Assembly: GCA_964639075.1 (NCBI GenBank)
Contig: CAZXCB010000092.1
Coordinates: forward strand, 1-12,206
Source: JAENVU01 sp964639075
GTDB taxonomy: Bacteria > Actinomycetota > Acidimicrobiia > IMCC26256 > JAENVU01
DNA: 12,206 nt
Reading direction: 5' to 3'
Part shown: one piece after another, positions 6,585 to 12,206 of the stretch
Numbering within the stretch: position 1 is the stretch's first letter
Layout: the number at the start of each line of letters is the position of its first letter
Made by a program: the position numbers and the translations under genes
The notes under the pieces: generated by a model
What the model was told of the DNA's origin: nothing
Database searches by the model: none
Seen by the model: the letters and a program-made list of their open reading frames with translations, nothing else

Positions 6585-7616
6585 GTGACGGTTGATGTCG
6601 GCGTCATCGGCGCCACCGGCCTCGTCGGCCAGGAGATGCTGCGCATCCTCGAGGAGCGCCGCTTTCCCGTCGGCACGCTTCGGACCTACGCGTCGCCGCG
6701 CTCGGAGGGTCGTCGCCTCCCGTTCGCCGGGTCCGAGGTCGTCTGCGAGGTGCTGCGCGACGGTTGCTTCGACGGGCTCGACCTCGTCATCGTCGACGTG
6801 GACGACCCGCTCGCGCTCGAGTGGGCGCCACGCGCGGCGGCCGCGGGCGCGCGCGTCGTCGACAACTCGGCCGCGTTCCGGATGGACCCGGACGTCCCCC
6901 TCGTCGTCGCCGAGGTGAATCCCGAGGATCTCGCCGAGCTCCCGCGGGGGATCGCGTCGTGTCCGAACTGCACGACGATGGTGCTCGTCGCCGCGCTCGC
7001 GCCACTCCGCCGCGTGGTCGACATCACGCGACTGGTCGTCTCGACCTACCAGTCGGTGTCGGGCGCGGGCGCGGCCGGCATCACCGAGCTCGAGACCCAG
7101 TGGACGAAGCTCACGGGGCAGACGGAGTCCCTTCGCCGCGCGGCCACCGTCGACGGGCTCATCGCGCCGGGCGACGTCTGGCCGAGGCCGATCGCGGGCA
7201 ACGTGATCCCACTCGCCGGCTCGGTGCGGGAGCAGGGCTACACGAGCGAGGAATGGAAGCTCGTGTACGAGAGCCGCAAGATCCTCCACGCACCCGACCT
7301 CGCGGTCAGCGCCACGTGCGTCCGTGTGCCGGTCTTCGTCGGTCACGCGATGACCGCCAACGTGGCCTTCGCCGGACCGATGGACGCGGCCCGCGCGGCA
7401 GAGCTCCTCGCCGCCGCTCCTGGCGTCGTGCTCGTCGACGGCGGCGCGGGTGCGCCGACGCCGCTCGAGGGCGCCGGCATCGACCCGGTCCTCGTCGGTC
7501 GTCTGCGCGACGACCCGAGCCAGGCGGACACGATCGACCTCTGGGTCACCGGCGACAACCTGCGCAAGGGCGCGGCCCTGAACGCGGTGCAGATGGCCGA
7601 GCTCCTGATCACCTGA
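6585..7616 (+). CDS. asd: Aspartate-semialdehyde dehydrogenase
   Basis: This 343-residue cytosolic enzyme reduces 4-phospho-L-aspartate to L-aspartate-4-semialdehyde with NADPH, the step right after aspartokinase. The nucleotide-binding loop is GATGLVGQE (9-17). Catalytic Cys129 is in CPNCTT, followed by TYQSVSGAG (154-162) with Gln156. The substrate-binding Arg247 and catalytic His254 are in CVRVPVFVGH, and the dimer-domain EEWKLVYESRKIL (222-234) is conserved. The C-terminal NLRKGAALNAVQMAELL closes the domain as expected. GAAGGA lies 10 nt before GTG 6585. An ATG at 6594 in another frame and other upstream frames were not supported. Position and order with aspartokinase make an ask-asd unit. 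Confidence 0.97.
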   Translation: MTVDVGVIGATGLVGQEMLRILEERRFPVGTLRTYASPRSEGRRLPFAGSEVVCEVLRDGCFDGLDLVIVDVDDPLALEWAPRAAAAGARVVDNSAAFRMDPDVPLVVAEVNPEDLAELPRGIASCPNCTTMVLVAALAPLRRVVDITRLVVSTYQSVSGAGAAGITELETQWTKLTGQTESLRRAATVDGLIAPGDVWPRPIAGNVIPLAGSVREQGYTSEEWKLVYESRKILHAPDLAVSATCVRVPVFVGHAMTANVAFAGPMDAARAAELLAAAPGVVLVDGGAGAPTPLEGAGIDPVLVGRLRDDPSQADTIDLWVTGDNLRKGAALNAVQMAELLIT

Positions 7617-7647
7617 TCGCCCGCCGCAGTCCGTCCGGGCCCGCCGG

Positions 7648-7653
7648 TAGTCT
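7648..7653 (+). promoter_or_regulatory. Candidate -10 box for the copper-radical oxidase gene
   Basis: TAGTCT lies 49 nt before the oxidase ATG, in the 86-nt gap after asd, and leaves room for a leader ending in a GGGGGA Shine-Dalgarno. No recognisable -35 was found. Confidence 0.3.
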
Positions 7654-7702
7654 GGTCGGTGCGAATTGCCGGGAAGGTGCCGGCGGGACGGGATGGGGGA
7701 CG

Positions 7703-9916
7703 ATGGCTCGCGGGCGACGGCGTGGGGGGACGCGGCTCGGTGGCGTGGCGCTCCTGGCCGGCCTCGTCGCGGCGGCCCTTCCCGTGGCGGCAGGCGCCGC
7801 CGATCCCGGCTCGTGGACCGTCACCGCGACCCCGTCGAACGTCCGTGCGGTCCACGTCGCGGTGTTGCGAACGGGGAAGGTGCTCCTCGTCGCGGGATCG
7901 GGCAACGACCGGAACCGGTTCAACGCGGGGAGCTTCAGGACGTCGGAGTGGGACCCGGCCACCGGGGCGCTGACCACGGTCGCGACCCCGTGGGACGCGT
8001 TCTGCTCGGGCCATTCGTTCCTGTCCGACGGCAGGCTGCTCGTGGCCGGCGGGACGACCGCGTACCCGTCACCGGCGACGAACAACAACTCCGGTGGATC
8101 CAAGCGCGCGTACCTCTACGACCCGGTCACGCGGCGATACCAGGCGAGCGCCGACATGCACCTCGCGCGCTGGTACCCGACCGTCACCGAGCTGGGGGAC
8201 GGCCGCCAGTTCGTGCTGAGCGGGCTCGACGAGACGGGCCGGCGTACCACCGACTACGAGATCTTCGACGGGTCGACGTGGACCCAACCGGCACCGGCGC
8301 CGAGCGCGTACCAGTGGCAGCCGATGTACCCGGCGCTGCACCTCATGCGTGACGGGCGGCTCTTCTACTCCGGGGTCAACACCTTCGGCGGTGACGCGAC
8401 CGAGGTTCCCCCCGGTCTGTGGAACCTGGCGACGAACTCGTACCAGAACGTGGGCGGCCTGACCGACGGTCAGCTGCGCGACCAGGGCGCGAGCGTGCTG
8501 CTGCCGCCCGCGCAGGACCAGCGCGTCATGGTGATCGGCGGCGGGAACCACCCGAGCGGCCTCGGCTCCGTCAGCTCGACCGCGATCGCGGACCTGAAGG
8601 CCGCGACTCCGACGTTCACGCCCGGCCCGCCGATCGACACCGCGAAGATGTACGTGAACGCGGTGGTGCTCCCCGACTCGACGGTGCTCGAGACCGGTGG
8701 CGCCACCAAGTCGGTGCAGTACGGCGGGGCCGCGGTGCGGAGCACGCAGATCTACCACCCCAAGACGAACTCGTGGCAGAAGGTCGCGACGCCCACCGTC
8801 GACCGCGTGTACCACTCGTCCGCGGTCCTGCTGCCCGACGGTCGGGTCGCGACGTTCGGCGGCAACCCGTCGAACTCCTTCGAGATGCGCATCGAGGTGT
8901 TCACGCCGCCGTACCTCGAGACCGGGACCGCACGTCCGACCGTCACGGCTGGTCCGTCGGACGTGCGCTACGGGGACTACGCCGCGTTCCGCACCACGCA
9001 GGCCGTGCCCATCACCTCGGTCGTGCTCGTGCGCCCCCAGGCGACGACCCACCAGAGCGACCCGAACCAGCGTCTCGTCGACGTCGCGTTCACCCGGACC
9101 ACGACCGGGGTGTCGGTCACCATGCCGACCGAGCCGAACCTCGCGCCGCCGGGTTGGTACATGCTCTTCGCGGTCGACGCGAACGGGGTGCCCTCGATCG
9201 CGAAGTGGGTGCGCCTCCACGGTCCGGCCGCGACCCCGCGAGGGGGATACGTGCTCGACGGCTACGGCGCGCTCCACCCGTTCGCGGTCGGGGGCGTCGG
9301 GGCGCCCACGGCCACGAGCGGTCCGTCGTGGCCGGGTTGGGACATCGCGCGTGGTGTCGCGCGCCGCACCGCCGACACCGGCTACGTGCTCGACGGCTGG
9401 GGCGGGATCCACGGCTTCGGCGCCGGCGGTGCCACGCCGCCGGCGGTGACCGGAGCGCCGTACTGGGCGGGCTGGGACATCGCGCGCGGGATCGCGCTGG
9501 TCCCCGACGGCACCGGTGGGTACGTGCTCGACGGCTTCGGAGGGATCCACCCGTTCGCCATCGGCAACGGTCCGGTCCCGCCGACCCCCAAGGGCACCCC
9601 GTACTGGTCGGGCCGGGACCGGGCGCGGGGGATCAGCCTGCTGCCCGACGGCTCGGGCGGCTATGTCGTGGACTCGAGCGGCCGGCTCTACCCGTTCCGG
9701 ATCGGCAGCGGGCTCCCGGCGCCGAAGGTCACGGCACCGTATGCGCCCGGAGCCGCGGTCCGAGGGGTGGCGGTGCAGGTCAACGGTGCGGCGGGGCAGG
9801 TCCTCGACGCCGTCGGGGGACTCCACCCGTTCACGATCGCCGGTGGCGTGGCGCTCCCGACGACGGCGCCGACGAACTGGGTCGGCTGGCCGCTCGCCCG
9901 CGGGATCGCGATGTAG
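7703..9916 (+). CDS. Secreted copper-radical oxidase (galactose/glyoxal oxidase family) with C-terminal repeat domain
   Basis: The 737-residue protein has an Arg-rich N-terminus and hydrophobic signal sequence ending near VAAGAADPG (about 31). A Kelch-type beta-propeller follows, then a C-terminal DUF1929-like domain to about 510. All residues that ligate copper and form the radical cofactor in galactose oxidase have counterparts: Cys101 (FCSGHS) and Tyr158 (ARWYPT) for the thioether-linked Tyr-Cys; Tyr370-His371 (RVYHSS); and His450 (TTHQSDPNQR). Family members oxidise alcohols or aldehydes to aldehydes or acids with O2, releasing H2O2. The ARWYPT form resembles glyoxal oxidase/GlxA more than fungal galactose oxidase. 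Residues 515-737 are five extra repeats (annotated separately). GGGGGA before ATG 7703 sets the start. No cslA-like glycan synthase is in the window, so the substrate is open. Confidence 0.9.
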   Translation: MARGRRRGGTRLGGVALLAGLVAAALPVAAGAADPGSWTVTATPSNVRAVHVAVLRTGKVLLVAGSGNDRNRFNAGSFRTSEWDPATGALTTVATPWDAFCSGHSFLSDGRLLVAGGTTAYPSPATNNNSGGSKRAYLYDPVTRRYQASADMHLARWYPTVTELGDGRQFVLSGLDETGRRTTDYEIFDGSTWTQPAPAPSAYQWQPMYPALHLMRDGRLFYSGVNTFGGDATEVPPGLWNLATNSYQNVGGLTDGQLRDQGASVLLPPAQDQRVMVIGGGNHPSGLGSVSSTAIADLKAATPTFTPGPPIDTAKMYVNAVVLPDSTVLETGGATKSVQYGGAAVRSTQIYHPKTNSWQKVATPTVDRVYHSSAVLLPDGRVATFGGNPSNSFEMRIEVFTPPYLETGTARPTVTAGPSDVRYGDYAAFRTTQAVPITSVVLVRPQATTHQSDPNQRLVDVAFTRTTTGVSVTMPTEPNLAPPGWYMLFAVDANGVPSIAKWVRLHGPAATPRGGYVLDGYGALHPFAVGGVGAPTATSGPSWPGWDIARGVARRTADTGYVLDGWGGIHGFGAGGATPPAVTGAPYWAGWDIARGIALVPDGTGGYVLDGFGGIHPFAIGNGPVPPTPKGTPYWSGRDRARGISLLPDGSGGYVVDSSGRLYPFRIGSGLPAPKVTAPYAPGAAVRGVAVQVNGAAGQVLDAVGGLHPFTIAGGVALPTTAPTNWVGWPLARGIAM
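9245..9913 (+). repeat. Five 45-47-residue protein repeats at the oxidase C-terminus
   Basis: Repeat starts are at residues 515, 560, 606, 653 and 698 (nt 9245, 9380, 9518, 9659, 9794). Each begins G-[YQ]-V-[LV]-D, then a G-[GAR]-[IL]-[HY] turn and usually PF, and most end in a W-x-x-[AR]-RG-[IV] segment before the next unit. Copies 1-3 are closest to each other; copy 4 has lost the WD-IARG core (reads APGAAVRG), and copy 5 stops at RGIAM. The periodic beta pattern suggests propeller blades or a binding module at the cell surface. Function is unknown. Confidence 0.85.
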
Positions 9917-9936
9917 GAACGTTCGGGCGCGTGCGT

Positions 9937-10863
9937 TCAGCCGCCGGCGCGCCACGCGACGTCGCGGCAGGCCTCGAGCATCGGTGCGGCGAACGCCGGA
10001 CGCGAGCACGCGAGGTGTCCGTGGTCGACGTCGACGATCCGGGATCTGCGGATCGCGGTCGCGAAGTAGGTCTGACGTTCCGGGTCGACGAGGCGGTCGC
10101 GGTTCGTCCGGACGATCGCGGTGGGCACGTCGACATCGGAGATCCACGGACGGGAGTCGAAGCGGGTGATGCTGCGGGCGGCTTCGGTGAGCATCCGCAC
10201 GTCGTGGCGGCGCATCTCCTGCGCGGCCCACTCCAGGAACCCGGCCGGACGGTTGGCGTGGATGCGCCGGAGCACGTTGGCCCCGGCCGCCGGAACCGCC
10301 GCGAGCGGCGCGGTGACACGTGCGATGCCCGCGACGGCGCCGAGATACGCGTCGCTCACGCGGGCGATGCTCGTGCCGAACTCCGGTGCGGTCGCGCAGA
10401 GCACCAGGCCTGCGACCTTGTCGGGGTGGCGTTGCCACAGGAGCTGCGCGATCGGACCACCCATCGAGTAGCCGGCCGCGATCACCGGTCCGGTACCGAG
10501 GGCGTCGATGAGCGCCGCCATGTCGTCGGCGCAGTCGGCGAGGCGCATGCCGCGGCGGGAGCGGATGCCGCGAGCGTGACCGCGCGCATCCGGTGCGATC
10601 ACCCGGAACTCGGTGCTCAGTGCCTCGAACGTGCGGAACCAGTTCAGGCCGCCGCTCGCGCCGTACCCGTGGAGGAGCAGCAGGGTGGGGGCGTCGGCGG
10701 TGGGTCCGTCCACCTCACGCACGAACGTGATGCCACGGCCCCGCAGCGGGACGCGGCGGCCGAGCGGGACGGCGGGGCCGACCCGACCGTCGGCTCGCAG
10801 CACGGGGCCGGGGACCGCGTCCCCCACCACCATGCGGAGCAGATCCGATGCTGTTGCCGCCAT
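9937..10863 (-). CDS. Alpha/beta-fold hydrolase
   Basis: A 308-residue cytosolic hydrolase of the AB_hydrolase_1 type. It has the oxyanion segment LLLLHGYGASGG (61-72), a DARGHARG loop (92-99), and the nucleophile elbow GYSMGG with Ser133. The cap is helical, followed by TNRDRLVDP with candidate acid Asp256 or Asp260 and VDHGHLA with His283 as likely base. Substrate cannot be read from sequence; esterases, lipases and C-C hydrolases share this layout. The start is uncertain: ATG 10863 follows a GGGGGG run, while ATG 10893 in the same frame adds 10 residues and neither has a strong Shine-Dalgarno. The longer frame to 11412 is antisense to the next gene and not homologous. It ends 20 nt from the convergent oxidase gene and diverges from the dienelactone hydrolase. 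Confidence 0.88.
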   Translation of the reverse strand: MAATASDLLRMVVGDAVPGPVLRADGRVGPAVPLGRRVPLRGRGITFVREVDGPTADAPTLLLLHGYGASGGLNWFRTFEALSTEFRVIAPDARGHARGIRSRRGMRLADCADDMAALIDALGTGPVIAAGYSMGGPIAQLLWQRHPDKVAGLVLCATAPEFGTSIARVSDAYLGAVAGIARVTAPLAAVPAAGANVLRRIHANRPAGFLEWAAQEMRRHDVRMLTEAARSITRFDSRPWISDVDVPTAIVRTNRDRLVDPERQTYFATAIRRSRIVDVDHGHLACSRPAFAAPMLEACRDVAWRAGG

Positions 10864-10930
10864 GGGCCCCCCGACGCCACGCGAAGTGACCATGCTGGCA
10901 CGCTGCGCCCCTGCGCGGAAACGATGCCCA

Positions 10931-10960
10931 CCGGAAACCCCGAGAATTGGGGACTTCCGG
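10931..10960. repeat. 30-bp imperfect dyad in the divergent hydrolase intergenic region
   Basis: CCGGAA (10931-10936) and TTCCGG (10955-10960) are perfect 6-bp arms; CCC (10939-10941) and GGG (10950-10952) continue the same symmetry, so 9 of the first 11 positions per arm pair. The centre, GAGAAT(T), is AT-rich. It lies midway between the two divergent start codons, as expected for a shared operator. Confidence 0.4.
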
Positions 10961-11000
10961 CCGGTCGTGCGCGCCCTGCGCCGACCACGGGTGGCGCGCG

Positions 11001-11006
11001 TATCCT
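11001..11006 (+). promoter_or_regulatory. Candidate -10 box of a leaderless promoter for the dienelactone hydrolase
   Basis: TATCCT is followed by 8 nt and then ATG 11015. The 8 nt (CGGCGGCC) hold no Shine-Dalgarno. The arrangement matches those of aspartokinase and the cyclophilin. Confidence 0.45.
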
Positions 11007-11014
11007 CGGCGGCC

Positions 11015-11707
11015 ATGGCTGAGATGGTGGAGTTCGCGAGCAACGGATCGACGGCGGCGGGGTACCTCGCCCGTCCCGAGGGCGGCCGGGGTCCCGGCGT
11101 CCTCGTGGTCCAGGAGTGGTGGGGACTGGACCCCTCGATCAAGGAGGTGGCCGACCGGCTGGCGGCGGGCGGGTTCACGGCGCTGTGCCCCGACCTGTAC
11201 CACGGCGAGCTGGCGCAGCACGACGAGATGGACAAGGCCGCGGCGCTCATGACCGCGATGCCGCCGGACCGCGCCGCGCGCGACATGAGCGGAGCCGTCG
11301 ACTTCCTGCTCGCCGACGAAGGCGCGACCGGCGCCGCCGTCGGCGTGGTGGGGTTCTGCATGGGCGGGATGCTGACCTTCCTCATCGCCGCCAACCGGCC
11401 GGACGCGGTCACGGCCGCGGTGCCGTTCTACGGGTTTCCCCAGGGCGACACCGAGCCCGACTGGTCGCAGCTGCGCGCGGTCGTGCGCGGGCACATGGCC
11501 GAGAACGACGACTTCTTCGGCCCGGAGGCGGCGGCGGCACTCGAGGCCAAGCTCGTGGGCATGGGCAAGGACGTCGTGCTCACGGTGCACCCCGGCACGG
11601 GTCATGCGTTCATGGGTCCCCACAACGCGCTCGGCACCCTGGACGAGGAGGTCGCCGCGCAGCTCTGGCCCGGCGTGCTGGCGTTCCTGCACGAGCAGCT
11701 CGGCTGA
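11015..11707 (+). CDS. Dienelactone hydrolase family protein
   Basis: A 230-residue cytosolic alpha/beta hydrolase of the carboxymethylenebutenolidase family, which hydrolyses dienelactone to maleylacetate in chlorocatechol breakdown or acts on related esters and lactones. The Cys-Asp-His triad is readable: Cys115 in GFCMGG, Asp165 in AENDDFF, and His197 in HPGTGHAF, with the activating Glu34 in VQEWWGL. Length matches the family. ATG 11015 is chosen because the protein then begins at the normal family N-terminus and because TATCCT sits 8 nt ahead; the upstream frame is non-homologous. No catechol dioxygenase or maleylacetate reductase is nearby, so an aromatic role is not supported by context. 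It ends 10 nt from the convergent methyltransferase gene. Confidence 0.94.
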   Translation: MAEMVEFASNGSTAAGYLARPEGGRGPGVLVVQEWWGLDPSIKEVADRLAAGGFTALCPDLYHGELAQHDEMDKAAALMTAMPPDRAARDMSGAVDFLLADEGATGAAVGVVGFCMGGMLTFLIAANRPDAVTAAVPFYGFPQGDTEPDWSQLRAVVRGHMAENDDFFGPEAAAALEAKLVGMGKDVVLTVHPGTGHAFMGPHNALGTLDEEVAAQLWPGVLAFLHEQLG

Positions 11708-11717
11708 GGGCGAGCGC

Positions 11718-12206
11718 TTACCAGGTCCTTCGCCACGGCATGCCGCTGCGACCGTTCGCGTCGGTGTGGACGCCGAGCACCTGGTGGATGCCGAGCTCAC
11801 CGGTCTCGAAGCCGATGGCCGAGCCTGCCATGTAGGCGCGCCAGACCCGCGCCCGCTGGTCGCCGGCGGCACGCACCGCGCGGTCCCAGTTGCGCTCGAG
11901 CGCGCCGACCCACGCGCGGAGTGTCCGCGCGTAGTGCTCGCGGAGCGATTCGACGTCGCGCACCTCGAAGCCCGTCGCCTCCATCGCGCCGACCGTGTCG
12001 GCGACGTCGAGCAGCTCCCCGTCGGGGAACACGTACCGGCCGACGAAGCTGCGGGGCGAGAGCCGGGAGCCGCCGACCTTCGAGATCGCGTGGTTGAGCA
12101 GCCGTCCGGTGGGCTCCAGCAACCCCTGGAGCGTCTCGAAGTACTCGACGGTGCGGCGCCGGCCGACGTGCGCGAACATGCCGATGGACGAGATGGCATC
12201 GAAGCG
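11718..12206 (-). CDS. Cyclopropane-fatty-acid-synthase-like SAM-dependent methyltransferase (C-terminal part)
   Basis: The gene enters from the right edge, so the N-terminus and SAM-binding glycine loop lie outside; 162 residues and the TAA stop are visible. The fragment starts FDAISSIGMFAHVG, continues LLNHAIS and RYVFPDGELLDV, has HYARTLRAW, and ends in a GMPWRRTW tail, all in the order found in CFA synthase and its actinobacterial relatives, which add a methylene or methyl from SAM to unsaturated acyl chains of phospholipids. The His of HAIS and the Tyr of HYARTL match active-site positions. The conserved Glu of the M-F-E-H-V-G motif is Ala here (GCG at 12173-12171), which would remove a bicarbonate-binding residue. 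It could be a diverged paralogue with another acceptor. Confidence 0.88.
   Translation of the reverse strand, partial: RFDAISSIGMFAHVGRRRTVEYFETLQGLLEPTGRLLNHAISKVGGSRLSPRSFVGRYVFPDGELLDVADTVGAMEATGFEVRDVESLREHYARTLRAWVGALERNWDRAVRAAGDQRARVWRAYMAGSAIGFETGELGIHQVLGVHTDANGRSGMPWRRTW

Noticed and set aside
7703..7800. Tat signal on the oxidase from its Arg-rich N-terminus
   Set aside because: Several adjacent Arg are present but the S/T-RR-x-F-L-K context is not; export by Sec or Tat cannot be decided by eye.
9917..9936. GAACGTTC palindrome (9917-9924) as a terminator between oxidase and hydrolase
   Set aside because: The palindrome has no loop or T-tract and cannot form a convincing intrinsic terminator; 8-bp palindromes are common by chance.
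8069..11022. Long open frames on both strands over the oxidase and hydrolase (8069-10438 minus, 8419-11022 plus)
   Set aside because: Both are Arg/Gly/Pro-rich shadows of genes with clear catalytic motifs in other frames.
11015..11707. Chlorocatechol degradation operon around the dienelactone hydrolase
   Set aside because: No dioxygenase, cycloisomerase or maleylacetate reductase is in the window; the neighbours are an unrelated hydrolase and a lipid methyltransferase.

Overview
The window is strongly GC-rich, with G/C third codon positions, GTG starts and dense coding on both strands. Its promoters look like TANNCT -10 boxes, several of them placed 6-8 nt ahead of a start codon that lacks a Shine-Dalgarno (leaderless style). 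Together with the gene content (ethylmalonyl-CoA-type mutase, ask-asd pair, secreted CocE/NonD hydrolase, mycolate/CFA-like methyltransferase) this points to a high-GC actinobacterium. An Acidimicrobiia-like lineage is my best guess, but that is inference. I see no tRNA, rRNA, CRISPR array, transposase, phage gene or toxin-antitoxin pair, and no gene-free stretch longer than 300 nt.

Layout. (i) 1-1141, minus strand: the start of a B12-dependent acyl-CoA mutase (MeaA/Ecm type, cut by the left edge) lies downstream of a complete 3-hydroxybutyryl-CoA dehydrogenase. The pair probably forms an operon for an ethylmalonyl-CoA-type route. (ii) 1319-2023, plus: a peptidase E/cyanophycinase-fold protein whose nucleophile elbow lacks the usual Ser. 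(iii) 2036-5183, minus: a large secreted CocE/NonD (S15) hydrolase followed after 25 nt by a membrane-anchored cyclophilin that seems to have its own leaderless promoter. (iv) 5302-7616, plus: aspartokinase (with a well-placed internal start for a beta subunit) and aspartate-semialdehyde dehydrogenase, the first two steps of the aspartate family and diaminopimelate pathway. (v) 7703-9916, plus: a secreted copper-radical oxidase of the galactose/glyoxal oxidase family with all copper ligands, extended by five copies of a 45-47-residue repeat. (vi) 9937-10863, minus, and 11015-11707, plus: a divergent pair of alpha/beta hydrolases, the second a dienelactone hydrolase, separated by an intergenic region with a 30-bp imperfect dyad. 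(vii) 11718-12206, minus: the C-terminal half of a cyclopropane-fatty-acid-synthase-like SAM methyltransferase, cut by the right edge.

How it fits together. Most of the window is ordinary chromosomal metabolism and secretion. I did not find a clear new multi-gene system. The items most worth a second look are the copper-radical oxidase with its repeat domain, the two enzymes with altered catalytic motifs (the peptidase E homologue and the CFA-like methyltransferase), the internal aspartokinase beta start, and the consistent split between leaderless and Shine-Dalgarno-led starts.
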